64,000 nucleotides of DNA from Leptolyngbya iicbica LK (GCF_004212215.1 NZ_QVFV01000005.1:118569-182568), one strand, 5' to 3'; shown: positions 44,311-53,625, counted from the first letter of the stretch. The notes: generated by a model not told the origin, from the letters alone. Numbers and translations are program-made.

Positions 44311-47121
44311 GTGAAACGCGCAAACATTCCTGACTTTGGTCGTCGCCCCCCGCTATTTTTGTTCGTGGCGATCGCCATCCTCGTCCTCATCGCCTTATCG
44401 GGGGCGCTCGTCCATTTGCTGACCGAGTCCTGGTGGTTTGCGGCCGTTGGTTACAACAACGTCTTTTGGACTCGCATTCGCTGGCAGGTGATCATTTGGG
44501 TTGCCACCCTGGTGAGCTATGCCGCCTTTTTATATGCCAACTATCGGCTGGCGCTGTGGGTGACCCGCGAGTCGCCCTGGCGCGTGTTAGAACGGCGCAA
44601 CTTGGGCGCGATGGCCGACTATCTACCCAAATATTTGGCCGCACTGTTAATTACCCTACTGTCCTTTGATGCGGCCATGAGCGCCGCTGGGGCTTGGGAC
44701 AGCATTCTCAAGTTTCTTAACCCCACTGACTTTGATCGCCTTGATCCCCTCTTTCAAAAAGACATCAGCTTCTATATCTTTCGCCTACCCATCTACGAGG
44801 GGTTGCAAGGGGCGATCGTTCAGCTCTTAATTTGGTCGATTCTGCTGGCCTTTGGGGTCTATGCCCTCAAGGGCGAAATTCGTCCCGAGCGCGGCTGGAA
44901 GTATTTCCTCACTGGGGAAGTCAAAAGTCACCTCTGTGTGTTGTTGTCGGCGTTAGCGATCGCCGTGGCCACTGGCTTCTACTTTGGGCGGTACGATCTG
45001 CTGTTCTCTGCTGATGGGGTGGTGTTTGGCGCTGGCTACACCGATGTTCATGCCCGCCTCCACGCCTACTGGACCATGGCCTTTGTCACCCTGGCGGTCG
45101 CGGCCCTGTTCATCGCGTCGCTGTGGCGCAGCGGCTTTGTCTGGCCCACCGTCGGCATTGGGCTGTATATGCTGACCCTCATCGTGGTGGGCGGCCTGTA
45201 CCCCTGGTTTCAGCAGCGCTTTTTGGTCGAACCCAACGAACTCGCCCGCGAGCGCCCCTACATCGAGCACAGCATCGCCTATACTCGCGAAGCTTACGCG
45301 CTGGATCAGGTGCAGAGCGAACCCTTCCCCGCCGAAGAAAATCTTGATCGCACCGTCCTCGACAACAACAGCCTCACCGTCGACAACATCCGCCTGTGGG
45401 ATTATCGGCCCCTGCTGAGCACCTATCGCCAACTGCAAGAAATCCGCCTGTATTACCGCTTTCAGGACGTCGATATCGATCGCTACACCCTCAACGACGA
45501 CTACCGTCAGGTGATGCTCTCGGCGCGCGAGATGGACTATTCCGAAGCCCCGCCCGAAGCACAAACCTGGGTGAACCAGCGGCTGAAGTTTACCCACGGC
45601 TACGGCATCGTCATGAGTCCGGTCAACCGGGTGACCCCCGACGGTCTGCCCCAGTTGATGATTCAAAACGTGCCGCCCGTTTACACCGTTGACCTGGAAA
45701 TCGAGCAGCCCCGCATCTACTACGGCGAGGCCACCGATTCCTATGTCTTTACGGGCACCACCACCGAAGAGTTTGACTATCCCGAAGGCAATACCAACGC
45801 CACTTACAACTACACCGGGTTGGGCGGTGTGCCCCTGAGCAACTGGGGCCGAAGATTGGCGTTTGCCTACGATATGGGCAGCCTCAAGGTCTTAATTTCC
45901 AACTACATTACGAACAATTCCCGCATCCTTTATCACCGCAATGTGCTCGAACGGGCTCGACAAATTGCGCCCTTCTTGAGCTACGACAGCGACCCTTACA
46001 TCGCCGTCATTGATGGGCGACTGAAGTGGATTATTGACGCCTACACGTCCAGCGATCGCTACCCCTATTCCGAACCGCTGAACCGCAGCAACGATATTGG
46101 CTCCTTGCTCAACAACGACACCATCGCCACTTTGGCGCGGGGCGGCAGTAACTACGTGCGCGATGCCGCTAAAGTCGTGATCGATGCCTACGACGGTTCG
46201 CTGGAATATTACGTGGTGGATGAGGCCGATCCGATCCTCGGCACCTATCGGCAAATTTTCCCTGATTTATTTAAGTCAGCAGACGAGACTCCCCAGGCCG
46301 TTTGGGAGCATTTTCGCTATCCCCAAGATTTGTTTGCCCTCCAGGCCCAGATGTACCGCACGTACCACATGGCCGATCCCGAAGTGTTCTACAACCGGGA
46401 AGATATCTGGCGTTTTCCCACCCAGGTCTACGAGGGGGAACAAGTGCGCATGGAACCCTACTACCTGATCATGAAACTGCCAGGGGAAACCACCGAAGAG
46501 TTCATGCAGATCCTGCCTTTCACCCCCATCAACAAAGACAACATGGTGTCTTGGATGGCGGGTCGCTCTGATGGTGACAACTATGGCAAGCTGCTGCTGT
46601 ACGAATTTCCCAAACAGCAGTTGGTCTATGGCCCCAGCCAAATCGAAGCCCGCATCGACCAAACCCCGGAGATTTCCCAACAGCTCACCCTGTGGAGTCA
46701 GGAAGGCTCGCGGGTGATTCGTGGGGATTTGCTGGTGATTCCCATCGAGCAGTCGCTGCTGTATGTGGAACCCGTATATCTGCGGGCCGAGCAGGGCGAA
46801 CTGCCAGAACTGCGCCGCGTCATTGTCGCCCACGACAACGACATCGTCATGCGCGAAACCCTCGACGAAGCCCTGATTGCCATCTTTGGTGAAAGCGCCG
46901 CGTCTCCAACGGATGCGCCTGAGCCGACGGAGGGTGTCACCGACGAGCCCGTAACCGACAGCACCCCGACCTTGCCGATCGCGCAAGCCGATCGCATTCA
47001 AGATGCGCTGAACGCTTACGAGGCGGGTCAACAAGCTCTGCAAGACGGCGACTGGGAAGCCTACGGCCAAGCCCAGCAAGAGCTCGAAAGCATCCTCAAT
47101 GAGTTGAGCAACCGCAACTGA
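44311..47121 (+). CDS. UPF0182 (COG1615) membrane protein
   Basis: 936 residues from a GTG start. The N-terminal ~310 residues have seven membrane helices (PLFLFVAIAILVLIALSGALVHL, IIWVATLVSYAAFLYANY and others). The large exported remainder carries conserved blocks of this family: TESWWFAAVGYNNVFWTRI near the start, VEPNELARERPYIEHSIAYTREAY, NIRLWDYRPLLSTYRQLQEIRLYYRF and the DRYP..DP-type region (IDAYTSSDRYPYSEPL). The Thr/Pro/Glu-rich linker near 855-885 precedes a short helical tail. Family function is unknown. It is the second gene after the lipase. Confidence 0.93.
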   Translation: MKRANIPDFGRRPPLFLFVAIAILVLIALSGALVHLLTESWWFAAVGYNNVFWTRIRWQVIIWVATLVSYAAFLYANYRLALWVTRESPWRVLERRNLGAMADYLPKYLAALLITLLSFDAAMSAAGAWDSILKFLNPTDFDRLDPLFQKDISFYIFRLPIYEGLQGAIVQLLIWSILLAFGVYALKGEIRPERGWKYFLTGEVKSHLCVLLSALAIAVATGFYFGRYDLLFSADGVVFGAGYTDVHARLHAYWTMAFVTLAVAALFIASLWRSGFVWPTVGIGLYMLTLIVVGGLYPWFQQRFLVEPNELARERPYIEHSIAYTREAYALDQVQSEPFPAEENLDRTVLDNNSLTVDNIRLWDYRPLLSTYRQLQEIRLYYRFQDVDIDRYTLNDDYRQVMLSAREMDYSEAPPEAQTWVNQRLKFTHGYGIVMSPVNRVTPDGLPQLMIQNVPPVYTVDLEIEQPRIYYGEATDSYVFTGTTTEEFDYPEGNTNATYNYTGLGGVPLSNWGRRLAFAYDMGSLKVLISNYITNNSRILYHRNVLERARQIAPFLSYDSDPYIAVIDGRLKWIIDAYTSSDRYPYSEPLNRSNDIGSLLNNDTIATLARGGSNYVRDAAKVVIDAYDGSLEYYVVDEADPILGTYRQIFPDLFKSADETPQAVWEHFRYPQDLFALQAQMYRTYHMADPEVFYNREDIWRFPTQVYEGEQVRMEPYYLIMKLPGETTEEFMQILPFTPINKDNMVSWMAGRSDGDNYGKLLLYEFPKQQLVYGPSQIEARIDQTPEISQQLTLWSQEGSRVIRGDLLVIPIEQSLLYVEPVYLRAEQGELPELRRVIVAHDNDIVMRETLDEALIAIFGESAASPTDAPEPTEGVTDEPVTDSTPTLPIAQADRIQDALNAYEAGQQALQDGDWEAYGQAQQELESILNELSNRN

Positions 47122-47231
47122 AGCAACTGATCACCGCTCACTGCCGCTGGCAAGACCTGAGACCTGATTCTCCGGAACTCAGTGCTCGGGGGTAACGGAG
47201 GCGCGGTCGCCGCGATCTCCGAGGAGGCCGC

Positions 47232-47351
47232 TCAGGTGACCATCACAATCACCACCACGGCCACGATCAGAATAAACAGACAGCCAAACCAGGGTGGGGG
47301 TGGGTCACCGATTTCTTTATTGCCGCCGATACCGCCACCAGAGGTAAACAT
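47232..47351 (-). CDS. Possible 39-residue one-helix membrane protein
   Basis: On the minus strand an ATG at 47351 opens 39 codons to a TGA at 47232-47234. The product begins MFTSGGGIGGNKEIGDPPPP and continues WFGCLFILIVAVVVIVMVT, that is a flexible Gly/Pro head and a single membrane helix with a few residues to the end. The clean helix argues that it is coding, but there is no strong ribosome binding site, and the sequence is short. Convergent with UPF0182. Function unknown. Confidence 0.4.
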   Translation of the reverse strand: MFTSGGGIGGNKEIGDPPPPWFGCLFILIVAVVVIVMVT

Positions 47352-47516
47352 CGCTTCAAAATCTATCGTGTGGGCAAGAGGTAGGTTCAGACTACCGAAT
47401 CATCGCCAACGGCATCAACGACCTATGCGTCCGTTCCGGCACGATGACGAGATCGCCCTATCCCCCAATTGTGCGAAACCTCGTTACGCTGATTGAGTCC
47501 TGATGTTTGCGCCAAC

Positions 47517-48305
47517 ATGCCTGTGCCCGCCACCGTCCCGGTTACCGTCACCCCGACCGCTGACTTCATTTACACACCGCCCCCAGCCGCAATCAATGCC
47601 AAAACCATATTGGTGAAGCCGAATTTGGGATATCCCGTAGGACCGCCCGTGACCATCAGCATGGCGGTGTTGGGTCAAGTGCTGCAGGGCTTACGGCAAG
47701 CCAATCCCAACGCCGAAATCTTGATTGTGGAAGGAGTCTGCTCTAAGGTCTCCTTTAGCGACATTATGGGCAAGTTGGGCGTGTATGACCTGCTGGATGA
47801 GGGAATGCAACTGCTGGATGCGGACACCCTAGAGCTAGTGGAATATCCCAATCGAGCCCTCCAACCGACCCGGTTCAAAACGCTGTGGGCACCAAAGCTA
47901 CTGCAAACGGTGGACTGCCGCATTTCGGTCGGAGCGTTTAAGAAAACCAGCTTAAAGGGGCGATCGCTGATCTCCGCCTCCCTCAAAAATCTCTACGGCC
48001 TCTTTCCCCGGGCCAAATACAAAGCCCGTAGCCATCACTCACGGGGCCAACTGCATCGGCCCTCAGTGCCAGAAGTTTTGCAAGATGTCTATGGCACCAT
48101 CGGCCATCGATTCGACGGGGCTGTGGTGGACTGCGACCAAAAATTTATCAGCCGCGATTGGCGACCCGACGTGGGGGATGGCATCTCCATTGGGCAGGTG
48201 ATTTTTGGCGATGACTTGTTAGCAGTCGATGAGCGCGCTTGTGAAGTGGGGCAAGAAGCGATCGCCCCTTATCTGCAACCCATTCGTGCGCAGCGTTTGC
48301 TTTAG
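47517..48305 (+). CDS. DUF362 domain-containing protein
   Basis: 262 residues from the ATG at 47517 (a TTG at 47493 in the same frame gives a Cys-containing leader I consider less likely). DUF362 features: ILVKPNLGYPVGPPVTI, NAEILIVEGVCSK, a variable centre (VYDLLDEGMQLLDADTLELVEYP), and DCRISVGAFKKTSLKGRSLISASLKNLYGLFPRAKYKARSHHS. There are no ferredoxin-type cysteine clusters, unlike longer members. The biochemical role of the domain is unsettled. It stands between UPF0182 and pxcA on the same strand with sizable gaps, so it is probably transcribed alone. Confidence 0.85.
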   Translation: MPVPATVPVTVTPTADFIYTPPPAAINAKTILVKPNLGYPVGPPVTISMAVLGQVLQGLRQANPNAEILIVEGVCSKVSFSDIMGKLGVYDLLDEGMQLLDADTLELVEYPNRALQPTRFKTLWAPKLLQTVDCRISVGAFKKTSLKGRSLISASLKNLYGLFPRAKYKARSHHSRGQLHRPSVPEVLQDVYGTIGHRFDGAVVDCDQKFISRDWRPDVGDGISIGQVIFGDDLLAVDERACEVGQEAIAPYLQPIRAQRLL

Positions 48306-48634
48306 CGCCATCGCTCCCAAGGCTGACACAATGCTGCCAACGAGGCAAAATACGAATCACCTGATCTGGAACAAGCTTATCCCTGCTGAATGCCATCGCG
48401 ATCTCATTGACCATAACCGCTCCCCTATCTCCCCTCTCTGGCATGACTAGCGAATTGCCATCCGACTACCGTTTCCCCTAATAGCTTTGGCTTACAATAG
48501 CTCTGAAGTTTTGAGCATTGCCCGATGGGGGCGACTGTCTGTTAACCGCCCTGGCTTCGTCTTCAATCGACTCCTGAGACTTCAGCGCCGACGCTCTGCC
48601 TTTACACTTTTACATCAATCACCGGTAATTCCTG
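48306..48634. other. Leader region of pxcA
   Basis: 329 bases without a gene. A TACAAT hexamer at 48493-48498 preceded by GTTTCCCC about 17 bases upstream could be a promoter with a poor -35 box, giving a ~135-base leader. No strong hairpin seen. Confidence 0.35.
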
Positions 48635-50026
48635 ATGGCTATTCCTTCCCTGCTTCAGAAGGCGCAGCAGTGGTTTTTTAAGACACCTGAGCGTGCCCTC
48701 GACCAAGCTTACGAAGCTGCCAAGATGATCGAAGCGATTGAAAATGAGCATTTCAATGGCAATCCTATTGCGGCGGCCTATGGCAACTACGGCAAAAGCT
48801 CGATGGCTTATTTTCAAGGGGAGCTGAAAAAGTATCTGAATTTGATCGAGCTGCGCATGACTGAGTTTCGTGCTAGCAGTGCGGTGGTGCGAGTCTCTGA
48901 TCCCAAAATTATGGAAATTCAGGTGGGCGATCGCGACGAGCCAAACCTCACCCTGAATGTGATTGATAAACCCGCTATCTTTTTTCGCAAGCTGCAATTT
49001 GTCGACGAAGTGCGATCGCGCTACAGCCGCGCTGAGTCGAGCCCTCAGCCCACTGTCGTCATGGTGCCTGAAAATGCCACTGCCCGTCCCCGACCAGCTA
49101 AGTCAGCGGCTGCGCTTCCGGCCCAATCGCAAAACGGCAGCACCAATGGGGCGATCGCTCCCCTCAGTCAGCCTTCGGTCAAAGCCACCCCAGCAAACCA
49201 AAATGGCCAGACAAAATCCGCGGGCCTATCCGGTAGTGCCAACGTCCTGCCCCGCTCCATCTTGCGTACCGTCGATCGCATTCGCCAAGATCTCGACCCC
49301 AACGCTGAAGAAGAAGTCGTCAAAGAATTTCGCTCCTCACGCGGCCGTACCACCACCGCCATCAAGTTTCTGTTGTTGCTGATCATTGTCCCGCTACTCA
49401 CCCAGCAGTTCGCCAAAAACTACGTCGTTGGCCCCATCGTTGACTACACCCGCGCCCAACAAGAGGCCGGCATCTTCTTGAACCTGGAGATGGAAGAAGA
49501 AGCCCTCCACGAACTTCAACAATATGAAGAACGCCTGCGCTTTGAAGTCTTGATCGGCAAAGTCGAGCCCATTCGCGAAGCCGAAATCGAGGAGCGAGTC
49601 GTCGAAAAAGCCACCGAAATTGAAGAGGCCTATCGTCGCCGCAGTGCCGACTCCGTGAAAAACGTCTTTTCCGACATGTTGGCGGTAGGCGCCTTTGTGC
49701 TGCTATTGGTCAACCAAAAAAGCGGCATCCTCACCCTCAAAAGCTTTATGGATGAAATCGTGTACGGCCTCAGCGATAGCGCCAAGGCGTTCATCATCAT
49801 CCTATTTACCGACATGTTCGTCGGTTTCCACTCGCCCCACGGTTGGGAGGTTTTGCTCGAAGGGCTATCGCGTCACCTGGGCTTCCCGGCCAACCGCGAG
49901 TTTATCTTTCTCTTCATTGCCACCTTCCCAGTGATTCTCGACACCGTCTTCAAATACTGGATTTTCCGTTATCTCAACCGCATCTCACCGTCCGCCGTCG
50001 CCACCTACAAAAACATGAACGAGTAG
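48635..50026 (+). CDS. pxcA: Proton extrusion protein PxcA (CotA/CemA family)
   Basis: 463 residues. The N-terminal ~240 residues are soluble (TPERALDQAYEAAKMIEAIENEHFNG and YGNYGKSSMAYFQGELKKYL), with a low-complexity linker near 130-200. The C-terminal half has four membrane segments: TAIKFLLLLIIVPLLTQQF, VFSDMLAVGAFVLLLVNQ, KAFIIILFTDMFVGFHSPHGWEVLLEGL and FIFLFIATFPVILDTVFKYWIF, ending in LNRISPSAVATYKNMNE as in the family. PxcA is needed for light-driven proton release at the plasma membrane and helps acid tolerance and inorganic carbon use; CemA is its chloroplast homolog. It stands alone. Confidence 0.95.
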   Translation: MAIPSLLQKAQQWFFKTPERALDQAYEAAKMIEAIENEHFNGNPIAAAYGNYGKSSMAYFQGELKKYLNLIELRMTEFRASSAVVRVSDPKIMEIQVGDRDEPNLTLNVIDKPAIFFRKLQFVDEVRSRYSRAESSPQPTVVMVPENATARPRPAKSAAALPAQSQNGSTNGAIAPLSQPSVKATPANQNGQTKSAGLSGSANVLPRSILRTVDRIRQDLDPNAEEEVVKEFRSSRGRTTTAIKFLLLLIIVPLLTQQFAKNYVVGPIVDYTRAQQEAGIFLNLEMEEEALHELQQYEERLRFEVLIGKVEPIREAEIEERVVEKATEIEEAYRRRSADSVKNVFSDMLAVGAFVLLLVNQKSGILTLKSFMDEIVYGLSDSAKAFIIILFTDMFVGFHSPHGWEVLLEGLSRHLGFPANREFIFLFIATFPVILDTVFKYWIFRYLNRISPSAVATYKNMNE

Positions 50027-50087
50027 TACCACATTTGCCTTTTATCCAAGTGGGATCCCTCCCGGAGCCACTATCTCAGGATATAGC

Positions 50088-50286
50088 GTTGAGCAGATAG
50101 TTCCGTTCATCTCTTTGGCAGAAAAACAAGGGGCTGAGAAAGCTGGATTTTATAAAATCTAAGTATTGTCGGGCAGGTATCTTGCCTGCTCCGGGACAGC
50201 CGAGACGGCTGTCCACACCCATGATTCAATGCCCATTCTGGAAACTTTTGGGCTCTCGGTACCTGACTGCGGATTGCTATATGAGG
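50088..50286. repeat. Composite structured repeat, copy B (full length)
   Basis: Three palindromic parts in order: GATTTTATAAAATC (50146-50159), the CAGGTATCTTGCCTG hairpin (50174-50188) and GACAGCCGAGACGGCTGTC (50195-50213). The head and tail match copy A (33235-33430). Its right end lies directly against the target duplication of the insertion sequence. Confidence 0.75.
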
Positions 50287-50292
50287 CAAGTT

Positions 50293-51785
50293 CCACGACT
50301 TGGTAAGTTCCGCGCAGAGAAAAATTAGCATCGGCGATCGGCAATTCTAAGCGGGCATGAGCACCTCCATAATTTGAGCGATGGACTGCCCTTGAGCCAA
50401 AAGCCCCTGGGTCATCTCCAGGAGTTGCTGCAAGGCTTCGCGTCCCAAGGTGTAAAGCCGCTGTCCGATGGTGTGCTCGTGGTTTTGAGCAAAGTCGAAC
50501 CGTTCCGATGAATGCCCAGAGCCGGGCGTGGCTTGAAGCAACGACTGCGCCACGCAACTCAGACAGAAGTGGCGTTTCACCGCTTCCTCCTTGCGCAGCT
50601 GAGCCGACTCAAAACCGACGACTTGCTTGGCAAACTCATGAAAGGTCTCAATCGGCCAGCGATAACTCCAGGTCGCAACGGTACGGGCACTGTCCCAATG
50701 CAGGGCATCGGTCAACAAAAACCGGGGCGCATCACTCAGGTCGGCGGTTTCATGCACGATAACGAGTCGTTTGGAGCCGTACTTTTTCAACCGCACGGTC
50801 TTGCTAAAAGCCCAAATGTCTCGTTTCTGGCCGTTTCGGCAGGTGACGGCTTTGGGGCGAAAACTCTCGGGATGTTCTAGGCGCAACGTCTGGGCGACCC
50901 CATCCACCCGCTGCCACTGCCCTTGCCAGAGAATCAAGCGTGAGCTTTCAATCTCACTAACCCAGTGCTTGCCCGAAGCTTCAATCAGTTGCGTCAAGGG
51001 CCTAGAGAGCACCCCACAGTCGAAGGCATAGTCCGCTTGGGGAAACTCGCCTCCAGCTTCCAACTGGCGCACGATGGCCCCCGCGATCTCGGTGCGCTTG
51101 CGATAAGCCAGACGATTCTTTTGATAGTGCAACAGCTCTTCGAGGCGCTGATGCACTTGCTCCATCTGCTCGTAGCTCTCTTGGGCCGTCATCTCTAGAT
51201 ACGCCAGTTCTTCTCTTTCATAGTTCGGATATTGCACCTCAACCGCTACCCCATCGACCCGATGCGGATTGGCAATCGCGGCAGTCACCACCGTTTGATA
51301 CCGACTCCAGCAGCGGTTGACGTAATCATAAGCCGCTTTCGCACCATAGATTTTCTCGCTGTAGGGATGATGCGCAAACGTCCAATCCAGGCTTAAGACC
51401 GCGCGACCGCGACCGCGATGCGCCGGAGCCACGACCTGACGATGCCGTTGCATCAAGCCCTCGCAGGTCCAACCCGCCGACTCAAACACCGCCGCATGCA
51501 TCGCTCGACGCTGAACCCCCTCGCCCTCCGGCCACACCCACTGGGCATGGATGCCTTGCAACGTCTTATTCGGGCTGAGCAACAGGCCCGTCAGGTAGCG
51601 ACTCACTTGGGCAAAGCCGGCACTGCGACAAAACACCGAACGATATCCTTGCAAGTGCTTTTGCAGCGTTTGAGGAATCTGAACCAACGGCAGCATTGAA
51701 GCTTCTCCACATCCAGCTCAGGTTCATTTTCCACCACTGCAAACCCACAGCTTTTTTTCTTTCTTCAGAACATGCCAAGTCGTGG
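50293..51785 (-). mobile_element. Complete insertion sequence with terminal inverted repeats and 6-bp target duplication
   Basis: The left end CCACGACTTGGTAAGTTC (50293-50310) and the right end GAACATGCCAAGTCGTGG (51768-51785) are inverted repeats of 18 bp with two mismatches. CAAGTT occurs directly outside both ends (50287-50292 and 51786-51791), the expected target-site duplication. The 1493-base element carries a single intact transposase gene on the minus strand. Ends and duplication are read directly; the exact IS family is not. Confidence 0.88.
50347..51696 (-). CDS. DDE transposase, IS4/IS701-like
   Basis: 449 residues, uninterrupted. Likely catalytic acidic residues: Asp in RAVLSLDWTFAHHPYS, Asp in PQADYAFDCGVLSRPL and Glu in WSYRWPIETFHEFAKQ. 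The YRWPIE...K part is the Y-(2)R-(3)E-(6)K signature typical of IS4-related enzymes. The N-terminal ~90 residues (FAQVSRYLTGLLLSPNKTLQGI) are the usual DNA-binding lead. The gene fills the element between its terminal repeats. Because the protein is intact and both ends are well kept, the copy is recent and may still be mobile. Confidence 0.9.
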   Translation of the reverse strand: MLPLVQIPQTLQKHLQGYRSVFCRSAGFAQVSRYLTGLLLSPNKTLQGIHAQWVWPEGEGVQRRAMHAAVFESAGWTCEGLMQRHRQVVAPAHRGRGRAVLSLDWTFAHHPYSEKIYGAKAAYDYVNRCWSRYQTVVTAAIANPHRVDGVAVEVQYPNYEREELAYLEMTAQESYEQMEQVHQRLEELLHYQKNRLAYRKRTEIAGAIVRQLEAGGEFPQADYAFDCGVLSRPLTQLIEASGKHWVSEIESSRLILWQGQWQRVDGVAQTLRLEHPESFRPKAVTCRNGQKRDIWAFSKTVRLKKYGSKRLVIVHETADLSDAPRFLLTDALHWDSARTVATWSYRWPIETFHEFAKQVVGFESAQLRKEEAVKRHFCLSCVAQSLLQATPGSGHSSERFDFAQNHEHTIGQRLYTLGREALQQLLEMTQGLLAQGQSIAQIMEVLMPA

Positions 51786-51814
51786 CAAGTTCCTTTTAGT
51801 AGTGCCTTTCAATT

Positions 51815-51847
51815 AAAAAAGCAGCTAACCCATAAGAGCTAGCTGCT
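51815..51847 (-). terminator. Intrinsic terminator of the PEP-CTERM gene
   Basis: On the minus strand AGCAGCTA (51847-51840) pairs with TAGCTGCT (51827-51820), followed at once by a run of T (51819-51815). It lies about 60 bases beyond the PEP-CTERM stop. The insertion sequence ends about 30 bases further on, so it did not disrupt the transcript. Confidence 0.85.
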
Positions 51848-51904
51848 GACTTGAGTCGTATTCAGGTAGAAACCATGTTTTCTCCGGGCAGGAGAAGGAA
51901 AGGC

Positions 51905-52654
51905 TTACGCCTCAGCTTGCTTACGGCGGCTAGCCAAGAAGCCAGCACCCGCAACCAAACCCAGCCCCAACATCGTCGCAGGCTCAGGTACCTGAGCACC
52001 AACCACCTTGAAGTCAGGACCATTAAAACTAGATTTGCTAACAACAGTAACTGAGCCAGTGTACCTAGAGATCCCGTAATCTAGCAGGTCGATACCGTAG
52101 CTGCCCACCTTCTGCTCATTGGGGGTGATTTCAGTAGTTTCAAGCTTGTAATCGGTAATGCCTTGAGCGAATTGAGTGCGGAGAATCTTGATCGGCTCAG
52201 CGACCCCTTCAAGAATGACCTTTAAATCACTGTTATAGCCTCGTTCCCAGAAAAATAGCTTGTTAAAGGCACCATCGAAGTTGAGCTTAATTTTGAATTC
52301 GCCATCATCCTCAGTATCAATGATGCTGCTGAGATACTCATTTCCTAGAGAAGTCACAATGTCTTCATCGCTAGGATTTTCCTCATTTGTTCCAACAGTA
52401 CCCATAACGGTAATGTCAGAGCTAGCAGCGCCGGTATTACCAGTTGTGTGAAGCTCATTTTCGATGATTTCGGCTTCATCGACAAAAACAAAGTTCTCAA
52501 CTTTGATGCCATCGAATTCGACTGATTCCAAGATGACGTCGTCTTCAGGACCGTTGCCAATCGTATTAGTTGTAAAGGTAAAAGCTTGGGCACCCGCAGC
52601 TGACATCAACACACAGCTAGTGGCGACGCCGAGAGCCATTAAGTTCTTATTCAT
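51905..52654 (-). CDS. PEP-CTERM sorting domain protein
   Basis: 249 residues. Residues 1-24 are a signal peptide (LMALGVATSCVLMSAAGAQA). The C terminus is the full PEP-CTERM signal: VPEPATMLGLGLVAGAGFLASRRKQ, that is Pro-Glu-Pro, a helix and a basic end. The middle is acidic and beta-rich (DGEFKIKLNFDGAFNKLFFWERGYNSDLKVILEG) and resembles other exosortase-associated surface proteins of unknown role. Export by Sec is followed by exosortase processing at the membrane. It stands alone with its own terminator downstream. Confidence 0.92.
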   Translation of the reverse strand: MNKNLMALGVATSCVLMSAAGAQAFTFTTNTIGNGPEDDVILESVEFDGIKVENFVFVDEAEIIENELHTTGNTGAASSDITVMGTVGTNEENPSDEDIVTSLGNEYLSSIIDTEDDGEFKIKLNFDGAFNKLFFWERGYNSDLKVILEGVAEPIKILRTQFAQGITDYKLETTEITPNEQKVGSYGIDLLDYGISRYTGSVTVVSKSSFNGPDFKVVGAQVPEPATMLGLGLVAGAGFLASRRKQAEA

Positions 52655-52950
52655 CGTGTCTCCTTGAGTTTTTGCTTAATGCTTAGTGAATTGAGAAATT
52701 AGGTAGATACTCAATTTGCTTTGCAGCGTGCCTCGCTGATGGGTCAGCCACTGCGCACAATCCTATGTAAATGCATCGAATCGAAAGGTGCATCTTTTCA
52801 CGGAGAGATTTACCCAAGCTTCATTGACATGTCCGTAAATGTAATACCTTCATATATCGGCTTATACGTAAAGCCCGATGAAGACGAGCGGCTAGTTTTG
52901 CGGGCTTTGCCTCATAACAGTAATACCTTTGCCATATGTAAGCCTGCACT
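52655..52950. other. Spacer upstream of the PEP-CTERM gene
   Basis: About 295 bases. The promoter of the PEP-CTERM gene should be here. An imperfect stem-loop (CTTCATATATCGGCT with AGCCCGATGAAG) lies at 52849-52882. I see no gene. Confidence 0.35.
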
Positions 52951-53625
52951 TTAATGCGGCGAAAGCACAGCCGCTTCTGCGACTTCAATGCCGAGTTCGG
53001 CGGCCTGTTCCCAGCCGAGTCCTCGTCGTTCGACCATGGGTTCGGTTGGTTCTTCTAGGCTCAAAATGGTGGAAAGGCCGTAAGTGAGGTCGCGATCGTC
53101 GTCGATGATCAAGTCAACTTGTGGCCCCACGATGTCAAAGAGTTCGGCCTTAGAGGGCACTGGCGTGGCATCGAAATCCAACAGCGATAGGGCCGATGTG
53201 GAAACGATGGGATTGCCCAGGGCTTCGATCAGAGCCAGGCAAATGGGCGAGTCGGGTACCCGAATGCCTGTGGTTTTCCGCTTTGGGCTCATGACGAGTT
53301 TGGGCACCTGTTTGGTCGCAGGCAAAATGAAGGTATAAGTGCCCGGAATCAGATGGCGAATCTGACGATAGGCAGGGTCACTTACATAGGCGTATTCAGC
53401 AATATTTGACAGCGACGAACACATGAAGGTGAGGGGTTTGTCGTTCGAAACTTGCTTGAGTTGGCGGACGCGATCGATCGCGGATTTGACCGTGAGGTCA
53501 CAACCGATCGCATATACCGTATCTGTCGGGTATAGCATCACCGCCCCTTTGCGCAGGGCGTCACGAATGGCGGCAATTTTGCGAGTCTGGGGGGTTTGGG
53601 GGTGCACTTTGTAGAGTGTCGTCAT
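52951..53625 (-). CDS. L-threonylcarbamoyladenylate synthase (YrdC/Sua5 family)
   Basis: 224 residues from the ATG at 53625, giving MTTLYKVHPQTPQTRKI; the frame runs to 53676 but those residues are unlike the family. YrdC-fold features: ALRKGAVMLYPTDTVYAIGCDL, RVRQLKQVSNDKPLTFMCSS, YTFILPATKQVPKLV, KTTGIRVPDSPICLALIEAL and PIVSTSAL. It makes threonylcarbamoyl-AMP from threonine, bicarbonate and ATP, the first step of t6A37 in ANN-decoding tRNAs. No C-terminal Sua5 domain, so it is the short YwlC/TsaC kind. Divergent from larC, 87 bases apart. Confidence 0.92.
   Translation of the reverse strand: MTTLYKVHPQTPQTRKIAAIRDALRKGAVMLYPTDTVYAIGCDLTVKSAIDRVRQLKQVSNDKPLTFMCSSLSNIAEYAYVSDPAYRQIRHLIPGTYTFILPATKQVPKLVMSPKRKTTGIRVPDSPICLALIEALGNPIVSTSALSLLDFDATPVPSKAELFDIVGPQVDLIIDDDRDLTYGLSTILSLEEPTEPMVERRGLGWEQAAELGIEVAEAAVLSPH

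Noticed and set aside
52721-52954. A 77-codon plus-strand frame in the spacer before the YrdC-type gene
   Set aside because: No ribosome binding site, no recognisable features, and it ends against a convergent gene; likely chance.
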